64,000 nucleotides of DNA from Nonomuraea roseoviolacea subsp. carminata (GCF_024172185.1 NZ_JAMZEC010000001.1:1736001-1800000), one strand, 5' to 3'. Shown: positions 42,977 to 51,595, counted from the stretch's first letter. Notes: a model not told the origin generated them from the letters alone. Program-made: numbers and translations.

Positions 42977-43786
42977 TCAGGCCGGCAGGACGCGGGCGAC
43001 GAACGCGGTCACGTCCGCCAGGACCTCCTCCCGGTTCGTCTCGTTGAAGACCTCGTGCCGTGCGCCCGGATAGATGCGCTCCGTGAGGTCCGCTCCCCTG
43101 ATCGCCTCGATCCCGGCACGCGTGCCGGGCAGCGGCACCAGCCGGTCGTCCTCGCCGTGCACCCACAGCGTGGGCAGCGCGCCGAGCGACCCGGCCTTGG
43201 TGATCGTGGCCAGGGTGGTGGCGAACGCCTCCAGCGTGGGCCGCTTGAACGGCCCGTGCCAGACGAGGGGGTCGGCCGCGTAGGCGGCGCCCACGGCGGG
43301 GTCGCGGCTGAGCGTCGAGGGGTCGATGGGCACGTCCGGCGGCTGCTCGTACGCGAGCAGTTCGCCGATCGGCCCCCACTCCCCCAGCACCGGCCCCGAC
43401 AGCACCAGCGCCGTCAGGCCCGCGCCGTGCCGCTGGGCGTAGCGGGCGGCGATCATGCCGCCCATCGAGTGGCCGATCATCACGACCGGCACCCCGGGAT
43501 GCTCCCGTACGGCGTGCTCCCGGAGGGTGTGGACGTCGGTCACCACGTCCTCGAAGTCCGCCACCAGGGCCCGGTCGCCCTCCGACCGGCCGTGCCCGAG
43601 GTGGTCCACCGCGTACACCGCCGCGCCGTCGCCGGTGAGCGTGCCGGCCACCCATTCGTAGCGTCCGAGGTGCTCGCCGTACCCGTGGACGAGGATCGCG
43701 AGGTAGCGAGGGCTCTCGTGCGGCCACTCGCGGGCCGCGAGCTTGCCGTGGGTGCCGGTGAGGGTGTGTTCGCGTGAGGTCGCCAT
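42977..43786 (-). CDS. Alpha/beta hydrolase, monoacylglycerol-lipase-like
   Basis: A 269-residue serine hydrolase: oxyanion HGYGEHLGRYEWVA, nucleophile Ser in GHSMGGMIA (about 108), Asp in GEDDRLVPLPGT, His in YPGARHEVFNETN. This is the Hydrolase_4/monoacylglycerol lipase pattern, usually hydrolysing monoacylglycerols or lysophospholipids. No signal peptide. Single gene, divergent from the biosynthetic cluster. Confidence 0.9.
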   Translation of the reverse strand: MATSREHTLTGTHGKLAAREWPHESPRYLAILVHGYGEHLGRYEWVAGTLTGDGAAVYAVDHLGHGRSEGDRALVADFEDVVTDVHTLREHAVREHPGVPVVMIGHSMGGMIAARYAQRHGAGLTALVLSGPVLGEWGPIGELLAYEQPPDVPIDPSTLSRDPAVGAAYAADPLVWHGPFKRPTLEAFATTLATITKAGSLGALPTLWVHGEDDRLVPLPGTRAGIEAIRGADLTERIYPGARHEVFNETNREEVLADVTAFVARVLPA

Positions 43787-43829
43787 GCCGTGGGATATGT
43801 CCGCGCGGACGCTGGTCCACGCGCGGCGG

Positions 43830-44003
43830 ACGGCACCCGACCGGACCGTAATGCACCTCGATAGGACGATAAAAGATGAAAACTTCTGCCACTGGTGACA
43901 AGTAGGGCGAAAACTGTTTTAATCCGACGCTAGGTGGCCCCGGGGCGCCATGACCCGGAGTGACCGTTTCCTCGAGTCACGGCTTCGTGGGAAAGGCAGG
44001 CCC
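43830..44003 (+). promoter_or_regulatory. AT-richer control region at the left border of the NRPS cluster
   Basis: The stretch from about 43845 to 43940 is clearly AT-richer than its surroundings (for example GATAAAAGATGAAAACTTC and CGAAAACTGTTTTAAT, with the near-palindrome AAAACTGTTTT) and lies before the first gene of the cluster. A promoter is likely here; hexamers cannot be fixed. Confidence 0.4.
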
Positions 44004-45008
44004 GTGGGAGCTCCAAGTGGCGAAGTAGTCGTCACGGGCGGTCTCGGTTTCATCGGCTCACATCTGGTGGACGCCTACCTGGCGGCGGGCCACCCCGTAC
44101 GGATCATCGACTCCGACGCCGGCGCGGTCATCGACGGCGAGGACTACGACGCGAACCCCCGCTGCACGGTCGTCCGGCATCGGGTGGAGGACTACCTGGC
44201 CGGCGGCGGCGACTTCCGGGGCGTGGACCGCGTCATCCACGCCGCCTCCTACGTCGGCCCCGCCAGCATCCTGTCCAGGTCGGGCCGGCTGGGCCACGAC
44301 ATCATCGGCAGCACGGCCCCGGTCATCGAGGCGTGCGCGAGCGCGGGCGTGCCGCTGTGCGTGTTCAGCTCGGCCGAGGTGTACGGCCGCAGCGGCGTGC
44401 TCGACGAGAAGGACGACATCGTCGTCCCCACCCACTACAACACCCGCATCGAGTACGCCATCGCCAAGACCCTGGCCGAGGCGATGGTGGCCAACAGCCG
44501 GCGGCACGGGCTGCGCGGCATCGTCATCAGGCCGTTCAACGTCGCCGGGGCGCGCCAGTCGCGGGCCGGCGGGTTCGTCATGCCGACGTTCGTGCAGCAG
44601 GCGCTGGCCGGGCGGCCGATCACCGTCTTCGCGGGCGGCGACCAGGTGCGCGCGTTCATCGCGGCCGACGACCTGACCGGCTTCCTGCTCGGCTACATGG
44701 ACGCGGCGCTGGAGGGGGACGACGTCGTCATCAACGTCGGCAACCCGGCCAACGCCGTCACCATCATGGAGCTGGCCGAGCGGGTCAAGGCGCTGCTGGA
44801 CAGCCCGTCGCCGATCGTCCGGGTGGACGGGAGGAGCGTGCACGGCCCGCACTACGCGGAGGCGGAGTCGTTCCACAAGATCCCGGCGCTGCGGGCGGCC
44901 ACCGGCCTCGGCTGGCGGCCCCGGGTGCCGCTCGACGAGCTGATCCTCAGCACGGCCGACTACTACCGCGCACGAGAGGACCGAAGGGCAGTGAATGCAC
45001 CGCTTTAG
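44004..45008 (+). CDS. NAD-dependent epimerase/dehydratase for a nucleotide sugar
   Basis: An extended SDR of about 334 residues that would act on a nucleotide-activated sugar. Motifs: cofactor loop TGGLGFIGSH, FSSAEVYGRSG, catalytic Tyr-Lys in EYAIAKTLAE, RPFNVAGARQSRAGGFVMPTF, and RAFIAADDLTGF. Intact, unlike the second epimerase-like domain at 46698-48485. GTG 44004 was chosen because of the AGGCAGG before it and the cofactor motif soon after; ATG 43950 would add 18 residues. It overlaps no other gene but is closely followed by the deacetylase, which suggests one transcript for the sugar branch. Confidence 0.85.
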   Translation: MGAPSGEVVVTGGLGFIGSHLVDAYLAAGHPVRIIDSDAGAVIDGEDYDANPRCTVVRHRVEDYLAGGGDFRGVDRVIHAASYVGPASILSRSGRLGHDIIGSTAPVIEACASAGVPLCVFSSAEVYGRSGVLDEKDDIVVPTHYNTRIEYAIAKTLAEAMVANSRRHGLRGIVIRPFNVAGARQSRAGGFVMPTFVQQALAGRPITVFAGGDQVRAFIAADDLTGFLLGYMDAALEGDDVVINVGNPANAVTIMELAERVKALLDSPSPIVRVDGRSVHGPHYAEAESFHKIPALRAATGLGWRPRVPLDELILSTADYYRAREDRRAVNAPL

Positions 45009-45037
45009 CCATCTCCCCGGACGGCGGTGACCGGGGC

Positions 45038-45727
45038 GTGCGACGCTTCGAGCGCGTGCTGGTGATCTCGCCGCACGCCGACGACGAGGTGCTCGGGTGC
45101 GGCGGGCTGATGGCCGCCCAGGCCGACGCCGGGGCCGAGGTGCACGTCCTGTTCCTCGCGGTGGACGGGATGCGGCACTACGGCCTCGACGGGGCCACCA
45201 CGTACCGGCAGCGCCTGGACGAGATCGAGGACGTGCGGGCCACGCTCGGCTTCAGCTACGAGATCGCCTACGGCGACCGTGACCTGACCGAACGGCTCGA
45301 CACGCTGCCCCGCAGGGAGCTGGTCGACCTGTTCGAGCGGGCGCTGAACGAGCGGCGGCCGGACCTGCTGCTCCTGCCCAGCTTCGCCGACTACGACCAG
45401 GACCACCGGGCGGTGTTCGCGGCCGGGTTCGCGGCGGCGCGGCCCATCGCGCAGCAGTTCGGCAAGTGGCTGGTGCCCCACGTCTTCCTGTACGAGATGT
45501 CGAAGATCCAGTGGGCGTCGGAGCCGATGCCCCGGTCCACCGCGTACTGCGACATCGGCGCGTACATGGAGCGCAAGCTGGAGGCGTTGCGCGGCTACAG
45601 GAGCCAGCACCGGCCCTCCCCGCACATCAGGAGCGAGGAGTCGGTGACGGCGCTGGCCACGCTGCGCGGCGCGGAGATCGGCGTGGAGCGCGCGGAGGCG
45701 TTCGGCGTGCTGAGGACGGTCCTGTGA
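45038..45727 (+). CDS. PIG-L (LmbE) family deacetylase
   Basis: A 229-residue zinc deacetylase of the GlcNAc-PI/MshB type. Such enzymes remove an N-acetyl group from a GlcNAc unit. Zinc site: PHADDEVLGCGG (His/Asp-Asp) near the N-terminus and DYDQDHRAVF with the third His. In this cluster it would create a free amine on a sugar. GTG 45038 is the first usable start. Its TGA overlaps a GTG (GTGA at 45724) and the whole junction has been duplicated 36 bases downstream. Confidence 0.9.
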   Translation: MRRFERVLVISPHADDEVLGCGGLMAAQADAGAEVHVLFLAVDGMRHYGLDGATTYRQRLDEIEDVRATLGFSYEIAYGDRDLTERLDTLPRRELVDLFERALNERRPDLLLLPSFADYDQDHRAVFAAGFAAARPIAQQFGKWLVPHVFLYEMSKIQWASEPMPRSTAYCDIGAYMERKLEALRGYRSQHRPSPHIRSEESVTALATLRGAEIGVERAEAFGVLRTVL

Positions 45728-45774
45728 CCACGAACGCGCAGGCGGCTGAGGGAGGTCCTGTGAAGACGTTCGCG
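45710..45774 (+). repeat. 36-bp tandem duplication of the deacetylase stop/formyltransferase start
   Basis: CTGAGGACGGTCCTGTGACC (45710) and CTGAGGGAGGTCCTGTGAAG (45746) are diverged copies (about 23 of 29 bases). Each copy holds a purine-rich ribosome site and a GTG, in the same frame, so translation could start at 45724 or 45760. Confidence 0.7.
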
Positions 45775-46701
45775 TTCTGTACGGGGATGGAGTTCGCCGC
45801 TCCGGCCGTGGACGTGCTGGCGGCGCAGGGCACGGCCCCGTCGCTGCTCATCGGCTACCCGCCGAAGCTGAGCCACCGGTCCGGGTACGCGCCGCTCCAG
45901 GAGGCGGCGGACAAGCATGGCATCCCGCTGCTGGAGACCGACGACATCAACGACGGCCGGGCCCACGAGCTGGTCACGGGCAAGGGCATCGACCTGCTGG
46001 TGGTCGCCGGGTGGTCGCAGCTCGTCCGCGACCCGCTGCTGTCGGCCTGCCCGCTGGGCGCGATCGGGCTGCACCCGACGCGGCTGCCGGAGGGCCGGGG
46101 ACGGGCGCCGCTGCCCTGGACGATCATCAAGGGCCTGACGTCGAGCGCGGTCAGCCTGTTCTACCTGAACGAGGGCGCCGACGAGGGCGACCTGATCGCC
46201 CAGCGCGACTTCGAGGTGAGCCGCCGCGACGACGTCACCGAGGTCTACCGCAAGGTCACCCGCATCAACATCGAGCTGCTCGCCACGTACGTGCCGCTGC
46301 TGCTGTCGGGGCAGGTCGTGGCCAGGCCGCAGCCGCCCGGCGGGTCCTGGTGGGAGCGGCGGCGGCCCGGCGACGGGGTGATCGACTGGTCGAGGCCCGC
46401 CGGCGACGTCTACGACTTCGTGCGGGCCCTGGCCGCGCCGTACCCGGGCGCGTTCACGTCCGTGGCCGGTCGCAGGCTGTACGTGCACAGCGCCGACCTG
46501 GTCGAGTGGGGCGGGGCGGACGAGCCGCCGGGCACGGTGCTCGCGCCGGTCTGGTCCACGGGGACGGCGGGCGTGCTCGTGGCCTGCGCGTCGGGGCTGC
46601 TCGTGGTGCGCGAGGCGCAGTGGGAGGGCGGCGAGCGGCGGGACGCGCTGGCGCTGCTGGAGGCGGGCGAGCTGCCGGTCGGCACCCGCCTGGGCACGTG
46701 A
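45760..46701 (+). CDS. Methionyl-tRNA formyltransferase-like sugar N-formyltransferase
   Basis: A 313-residue two-domain formyltransferase. The N-terminal domain has IGLHPTRLPEGRGRAPLPW, the GARFT/Fmt hallmark with catalytic His, and NEGADEGDLIAQ with catalytic Asp; the Fmt-like C-terminal domain begins about 205 (FVRALAAPYPGAFT). The Asn two before the His in Fmt and ArnA is Gly here (GLH for NxH). It is not the housekeeping Fmt: context is a PIG-L deacetylase and sugar genes, so transfer of formyl from formyl-tetrahydrofolate to an amino sugar is likely. GTG 45760 has GGAGG four bases upstream; GTG 45724 is possible. Stop overlaps the next GTG (GTGA). Confidence 0.82.
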   Translation: MKTFAFCTGMEFAAPAVDVLAAQGTAPSLLIGYPPKLSHRSGYAPLQEAADKHGIPLLETDDINDGRAHELVTGKGIDLLVVAGWSQLVRDPLLSACPLGAIGLHPTRLPEGRGRAPLPWTIIKGLTSSAVSLFYLNEGADEGDLIAQRDFEVSRRDDVTEVYRKVTRINIELLATYVPLLLSGQVVARPQPPGGSWWERRRPGDGVIDWSRPAGDVYDFVRALAAPYPGAFTSVAGRRLYVHSADLVEWGGADEPPGTVLAPVWSTGTAGVLVACASGLLVVREAQWEGGERRDALALLEAGELPVGTRLGT

Positions 46702-48485
46702 CCGCCCCACGGGGGACCGTGCGGCTGAGCGGGGCGGTGATGGCGCACCCGCGCCGCCGGGAGGCCGCCGAGAAGCTGGCCGGAGACCGGCTGGCCGTGG
46801 TCACCGACCCGGACCCGGGCGGGCGGCCGTCGGCGTTCCGCACGTCGCTGCTCGCCTGGTCGAGCGTCCCGCGCGAGTCCACCCACCACGTGGTGCTGCA
46901 CGACGACATGGTCCTGTCGGGCACGTTCTTCGAGCGGGCCGAGCGCGCCGCCCGCGCCATGCCGCGCGCCGCGCTCGCGCTGTTCGCGTTCTGGAACTCG
47001 CGCAACGGCGCGGCTGTGCGGCTCGGCGCGCTGGCCGGGGCGCGCTGGGTGCCGGGCGCGGGCGAGTACACGCCGGTGGCGGCGCTGCTGCTGCCCCGGG
47101 ACGTGGCCGCAGGGTACGTGGAGTGGGCCCGCGACCGGGGCGACACCTGGCCGGACGACGTGCTCATGGGCCGCTACCTGCGGCAGGCCGGGGTGCCGGT
47201 GTTCGTCGCGGTGCCGAGCCTGGCCGAGCACGAGGACCTGGCGAGCCTGGTCGACAACGACTTCCAGGGTCTGCGCCGCGCGCCGTGCTTCTTCGCCGAC
47301 GACCCGCAGGCGGGGCGGGGCGAGGACGGGCCGGTGCCGTCGCTGCCGGTGATCCCGTTCTTCAAGCGCGGCGTGGCGCAGTGCGCGGTACGGGTGCCGG
47401 GCACGACCCGCTGGCGCGACATCCTGTGCGCGGACTATCTGCGCGGCCGGGGCGTGGACGTGGACGGGCTGCGCGGCCCGGGCGAGCACGGGCAGCTCTG
47501 GCTGGCCGCGTACACGATGGGCGTCGTCCACCGCGGGCCGCGCGGCGACCCCGAGGTGCTGGACCGGGCGCTGGCCACGATGGGGCCCGGCGGGCTCTGC
47601 CACGCGCTCGGCTCCCGCGAGCTGGCCCGCCTGTCGGACGGGCTGCGCGAGGTGGCGCGGGACGGCCTGGAGGCGGGGCTGGCGGCGCGGCCGCGGCGGA
47701 GCGGGCGGGCGGCGGTGGCGGTGACGGGCTCGGCGACGTTCGTGCGCGACCAGGTGGCGCTGCTGCTGGCCGACCGCGGGCACCGGGTGACCGGCTCCTC
47801 CTCGGCGGACACGGTGGTGCACGTGTGCGCGCTCGGCTGGGACCCGGACGCCGACCCGGAGGAGGAGCTGCGGCTCGCGCGCGAGGCCCTGGCGGGGGCG
47901 CGGCACGGGGTGCTGCTCAGCTCGTGCGCGGTCTACCGGCGAGGTGCCGACGCCGTGGACGAGGACAGCCCGGTCGAGCCGGGGTCGGCGGTGCTGGCGG
48001 TGGAGGCCGCCGTGCCCGGGGCGACCGTGCTGCGCCTCGCGGAGCCGTACGGGCCGGGGATGCCGCGGAGCGGCACGCTGCCCGAGCTGGTGCTGCGCTC
48101 GTCGCTGAGCAGGCCGCTGCGCGTGGACGGCGGCACGGCGCAGCTCGTGCACGTGCGCGACGTCGCCACGGCCGTGGAGGCGGTGCTGGCGCGGCGGCCG
48201 GGGGCGCGGGTGTTCAACGTCGCCGATCCCGTGCGGCTGCGGCTGCGCGAGCTGGCCGAGGCGGTGACGGGCGCGGTGCGGCCGGTCCCGGTCGAGGAGG
48301 CGCCCGGCGGTGCGGAGGCGCCGGTGATCGACGCCGGGCGCGCCGGGCGGGAGCTCGGCTGGCGGCCGGCGGTCGGCCTCGACTACGGGCTGCACAACCT
48401 CGCGCAGTGGACGGCGTACGAGAGTGACCGTCAGGACACGCGGCAGGCGGCGTCCACCACGAGCGTCTCCAGGTCGCGCAGGTAG
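46698..48485 (+). CDS. Glycosyltransferase fused to a degenerate epimerase/dehydratase domain
   Basis: A 595-residue fusion. Residues about 1-320 look like a small GT-A type glycosyltransferase: an early strand (VRLSGAVMAHPRRREAAEKL), the metal/donor motif VVLHDDMVLSGTFFERAE (DDM in place of DxD), and WPDDVLMGRYLRQAGVPVFVAVPSLAEH. Residues about 335-585 follow the NAD-epimerase fold (LLSSCAVYRRG, TVLRLAEPYGPGM, QLVHVRDVATAVEAVL, REL-GWRP end). That part lacks a GxxGxxG loop (TGSATFVRD) and lacks the YxxxK pair, so it is probably not an active oxidoreductase. Its last 18 codons overlap the convergent C-domain gene. Function inferred: sugar transfer onto the product. Confidence 0.72.
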   Translation: MTAPRGTVRLSGAVMAHPRRREAAEKLAGDRLAVVTDPDPGGRPSAFRTSLLAWSSVPRESTHHVVLHDDMVLSGTFFERAERAARAMPRAALALFAFWNSRNGAAVRLGALAGARWVPGAGEYTPVAALLLPRDVAAGYVEWARDRGDTWPDDVLMGRYLRQAGVPVFVAVPSLAEHEDLASLVDNDFQGLRRAPCFFADDPQAGRGEDGPVPSLPVIPFFKRGVAQCAVRVPGTTRWRDILCADYLRGRGVDVDGLRGPGEHGQLWLAAYTMGVVHRGPRGDPEVLDRALATMGPGGLCHALGSRELARLSDGLREVARDGLEAGLAARPRRSGRAAVAVTGSATFVRDQVALLLADRGHRVTGSSSADTVVHVCALGWDPDADPEEELRLAREALAGARHGVLLSSCAVYRRGADAVDEDSPVEPGSAVLAVEAAVPGATVLRLAEPYGPGMPRSGTLPELVLRSSLSRPLRVDGGTAQLVHVRDVATAVEAVLARRPGARVFNVADPVRLRLRELAEAVTGAVRPVPVEEAPGGAEAPVIDAGRAGRELGWRPAVGLDYGLHNLAQWTAYESDRQDTRQAASTTSVSRSRR

Positions 48486-49687
48486 CGCTCGATGCCGGCC
48501 GGTCCGAGCAGGGCCGTGTCGGCGTACAGCGACACCTCCATGCGTCCCGGCTCGCCGCCGAGGTGCAGGCGGAAGTCGCAGATGTTGCGGTCCATGGCGT
48601 CGGTCCGGGCGACCTCGGTCCGCTCCGCCGCCGCCCGCAGGGCGCGCTCGTCCGGTGACGCCGCCCCGGGCTCGTCGCGCTGGACGAGCCGCTGGTCGTT
48701 GAAGCAGCCGAACGACCGGATCCCCGGCCCGGCGGCCGAGACGGCCTCCTCCATGGCGTACGGGTCGAACCACGCCTGCCGGTAGGCCCGCATGGCGGCG
48801 CTCCAGCCCTGCCGTACGAGGTCGCCGAACGAGGGCGTGTCGAGGTCGAGCACCACGAGGCCCTCCTGGGAGATCGTGGAGACCACGTCGCGCCGGTCGG
48901 CGGCGAAGCGGTTGTTGACGATGACCCGCATGCCGCAGTGCCGCTGCCCGGTCAGCCCGCCCGCGAGCCGCATGGCGGCGGCCAGCAGCACGGTCGAGGA
49001 GCTGACCCGGTGGCGCGCGGCCATCGCCTGGGCCGCGGCGGCGAGCGCGGTGGACGACATCGTCGCCTCCACGAACCGCGGCGTCTCCGGGACGAGCGCG
49101 GCGTCCGGCACCGGGTCCATCCGGGCGTGCTCCTCCAGCCAGAAGGCGACGGCCCGGCCGGAGACGCGCGTCCCCTCCTCGGACCGCTGCCACGCGGCCA
49201 GTTCCCGGGGCGTGGCCGCGGTCACGGGCGGCAGGGCGTCGCGGATCAGCAGCAGCCGGAAGTCGCGTACGACGAGGTCGGCGGCGTGCCCGTCGGCGGC
49301 CAGGTGGCACAGCACGAGCACGACGTCCCTGACGTGCTCCCCGTCCACCACGAACGCGACCCGCAGCGGCCACTCGTCCGCGTAGCGGAACGGCTCGGCG
49401 GCCAGCCGGTCGCGCACCACGTGGGCCGGCTCGGACGTGATCTCCACGTGGGGCCGCGCGGCGGGCCAGAGGAGCTGGAGCGGCGCCTCGCGCGGACCGG
49501 TGAGCCGGGTGCGGAGCGACTCGTGCCGCGCCACGAGCGCGTCGAGCGCCCGCCCGGCCCGCTCCACGGTGACGGGCCGCCGGGGGCCGGGGAACACGCG
49601 GGCGATGTTGAGGTAGTGCTCCTGCGGCGCGGCGGCGAGCACGGCGCGCCAGATGTCCTGCTGCCCCCAGGTCAGCGGCGCCTCCAC
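48431..49687 (-). CDS. Stand-alone condensation-domain protein
   Basis: A 418-residue NRPS C-domain homologue: LTWGQQDIWRAVLAA start, RHESLRTRL, active-site CHLAADGHA, where the first His of HHxxxDG is Cys but the second, catalytic His is kept. Near the end it shows DAMDRNICDFRLHLGG and an otherwise complete second subdomain. Such free-standing C domains can load or release acyl groups on a partner carrier protein; the partner is probably the PCP encoded eight bases upstream. It runs against the main cluster. GTG 49687 is the only good start; weak ribosome site. Confidence 0.85.
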   Translation of the reverse strand: MEAPLTWGQQDIWRAVLAAAPQEHYLNIARVFPGPRRPVTVERAGRALDALVARHESLRTRLTGPREAPLQLLWPAARPHVEITSEPAHVVRDRLAAEPFRYADEWPLRVAFVVDGEHVRDVVLVLCHLAADGHAADLVVRDFRLLLIRDALPPVTAATPRELAAWQRSEEGTRVSGRAVAFWLEEHARMDPVPDAALVPETPRFVEATMSSTALAAAAQAMAARHRVSSSTVLLAAAMRLAGGLTGQRHCGMRVIVNNRFAADRRDVVSTISQEGLVVLDLDTPSFGDLVRQGWSAAMRAYRQAWFDPYAMEEAVSAAGPGIRSFGCFNDQRLVQRDEPGAASPDERALRAAAERTEVARTDAMDRNICDFRLHLGGEPGRMEVSLYADTALLGPAGIERYLRDLETLVVDAACRVS

Positions 49688-49695
49688 CGGCCCGC

Positions 49696-49941
49696 TCAGC
49701 GGGGCTCCCGGACCCGCACCTCGCGGACCAGGTCGTCGAGGGTCTCGAACTCGGTCGGATCGACCTCGGCCCCGAACTCGGTCTCCACGGCGTCGATCAG
49801 CCGCAGGAAGCCGAGCGAGGTCACGCCCAGGTCGGCCAGCCGGGCGGGGCCGGCCAGCACGTCGGCCGCCTCCACCTCGCCGTCCGTCGCCTCGGCGACC
49901 AGGCCGGCCAGTCGTTCGCGTAGTTCGCCGTCGGTCAGCAC
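49696..49941 (-). CDS. Stand-alone peptidyl/acyl carrier protein
   Basis: An 81-residue carrier protein with phosphopantetheine Ser in ADLGVTSLGFLRLID (about 46) and the usual four-helix layout ending in FETLDDLVREV. GTG 49941 follows GGGGGT by three bases; longer in-frame starts give an unlikely N-terminus. It makes an operon with the C-domain protein and is divergent from the AMP ligase, which may charge it. Confidence 0.85.
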   Translation of the reverse strand: MLTDGELRERLAGLVAEATDGEVEAADVLAGPARLADLGVTSLGFLRLIDAVETEFGAEVDPTEFETLDDLVREVRVREPR

Positions 49942-50076
49942 GTGACCCCCGTTTCCCCGGATTCGGGGCGAGTGTGCCACGGCGTAGATCGTCCGGGCAA
50001 CCACCGATGGGCGGGGGGTTGACGGTTGTGTGCATTTTTTCTACCGTCTGGCGGCAGCCCGAAAATATTTCTGGGG

Positions 50077-51534
50077 GTGGTCCCGTCGGCTGTTCCGGTC
50101 CCCTCACTGCTCGGCGCGAGAGCCGCCGCCGATCCCGGTCACGAGGCCCTGGCCGTCGCCGGGTCCGGCGGGTTGACGCTCCGGGACTGGGACGAGCGCT
50201 CGGACGCCGCCGCCCGCGGCCTGCTGGAGCACGGGGTGCGGCGGGGTGACCGGGTGGCGCTGGTCTTCGGGGCCCGCGACTGGATCGCGTACGCGGTCTG
50301 CTGGATGGGGGTGCTCAAGGCGGGGGCCGTGGCGGTGCCCCTGTCGGACCGCCTCGCGGTGCCCGAGCTGACGTCCATGATCGGGCACTGCGGCGCCACG
50401 CTGACCGTCCACGGAGCCGGCCCGCCGCCCGTGCCGGGCGCGTTACCCGCCGGCGAGCTGAACGGGCGCGCCGAGCCGCCGCCGGTCGAGCTCGACCCCC
50501 TCGACCTGGCCCAGATCCTCTACACCTCCGGCACCACCGGCACCCCCAAGGGCGTCGCCGCCACCCACGCGAACCTCACCTCGCCGCCCGTCCACCCGAA
50601 GCGCCGCCCGTTCGCCCACTCGCGGCACCTCGTCCACGCCTTCCCCATCGGCACGAACGCCGGCCAGGTCATGCTGCTCCACGCGCTGACCGCCGCCCCC
50701 ACCGTGGTCACGCTCCCCCTGTTCACCCCGGCCCGCTTCGCCGCGCTCGTCGAGGAGCGCGCCGCCGGGACGGTGTTCGTGGTGCCGGCCATGGCCATCG
50801 AACTGCTGAACGCCCGCGTGCACGAGCGCCACGACCTGTCGAGCGTGCTGCTGCTGGGCTCGGCCGCCGCCGCGCTGCCGCCGCCGGTGGCCGCCCGGCT
50901 GGCCGGGGCGTTCCCGTCGGCGACGGTCGTCAACTACTACACCTCCACCGAGGCGGCGCCCGCCCAGACCATCATGGTCTTCGACCCCGACCGTCCGGGC
51001 GCGCTCGGCCGGGCCGCCGGGGGCAGCACCCTCAAGATCGCGACCGCGGACGGCGAGCCGGTGGCGCCCGGCGAGACCGGCGAGGTGTGGATGCGGGCCG
51101 CGGCCCACCCCCGCGCCTACTACGGCGAGCGCGGCGGCACCTTCCGCGACGGCTGGGTGCGCATGGGCGACCTCGGCCGCCTCGACGCCGACGGCTACCT
51201 GTACCTGGTGGACCGGGAGAGCGACGTCATCAAGTCGGGCGCGTTCAAGGTCTCGACGCTCCAGGTGGAGGCGGCGCTGCACGAGCACCCGTCGGTGGCG
51301 GAGGCGTCGGTGTTCGGGGTGCCGCACCCGGTCATGGGCATGGCGGTGGCGGCGGCCGTGGTGCCGCGCGAGCCGCTGACGCTGCCGCAGGTGCGGGCCT
51401 TCCTCGGCGAGCGGCTCGCCGCGCACGAGCTGCCCACCCGGCTGCTGTGCCTGGACGCGCTGCCGAGGAACACCGCGGGCAAGGTCGTCAAGCGCGAGCT
51501 GCGCCGCCTGGCCGAGGAGCACGCCGGCACCTGA
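50077..51534 (+). CDS. Acyl/AMP-dependent ligase (class I adenylate-forming enzyme)
   Basis: A 485-residue stand-alone adenylating enzyme. Core motifs: ILYTSGTTGTPKG (A3), NYYTSTEAAPAQ (A5), RMGDLGRLDADGYLYLVDRESDVIKSG (A7/A8) and NTAGKVVKREL (A10 Lys). It activates a carboxylic acid and presumably loads it on a carrier, either the free PCP or the C-PCP protein. Pocket residues do not match any aminoacyl code I know; a small acyl or aryl acid is likely. GTG 50077 is chosen; an upstream TTG (50026) gives a poor N-terminus. The stop sits in a 16-bp triplicate repeat. Confidence 0.87.
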   Translation: MVPSAVPVPSLLGARAAADPGHEALAVAGSGGLTLRDWDERSDAAARGLLEHGVRRGDRVALVFGARDWIAYAVCWMGVLKAGAVAVPLSDRLAVPELTSMIGHCGATLTVHGAGPPPVPGALPAGELNGRAEPPPVELDPLDLAQILYTSGTTGTPKGVAATHANLTSPPVHPKRRPFAHSRHLVHAFPIGTNAGQVMLLHALTAAPTVVTLPLFTPARFAALVEERAAGTVFVVPAMAIELLNARVHERHDLSSVLLLGSAAAALPPPVAARLAGAFPSATVVNYYTSTEAAPAQTIMVFDPDRPGALGRAAGGSTLKIATADGEPVAPGETGEVWMRAAAHPRAYYGERGGTFRDGWVRMGDLGRLDADGYLYLVDRESDVIKSGAFKVSTLQVEAALHEHPSVAEASVFGVPHPVMGMAVAAAVVPREPLTLPQVRAFLGERLAAHELPTRLLCLDALPRNTAGKVVKRELRRLAEEHAGT

Positions 51535-51575
51535 CCACATCGGCATCTGACCACATCGGCACGAGAACACATCGG
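51528..51575 (+). repeat. 16-bp tandem repeat, three copies, copying the ligase stop codon
   Basis: CACCTGACCACATCGG, CATCTGACCACATCGG and CACGAGAACACATCGG lie end to end. The first contains the TGA of the ligase gene; the second a further TGA in another frame. Confidence 0.88.
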
Positions 51576-51595
51576 GCGGAACACGGAGAGACGGC

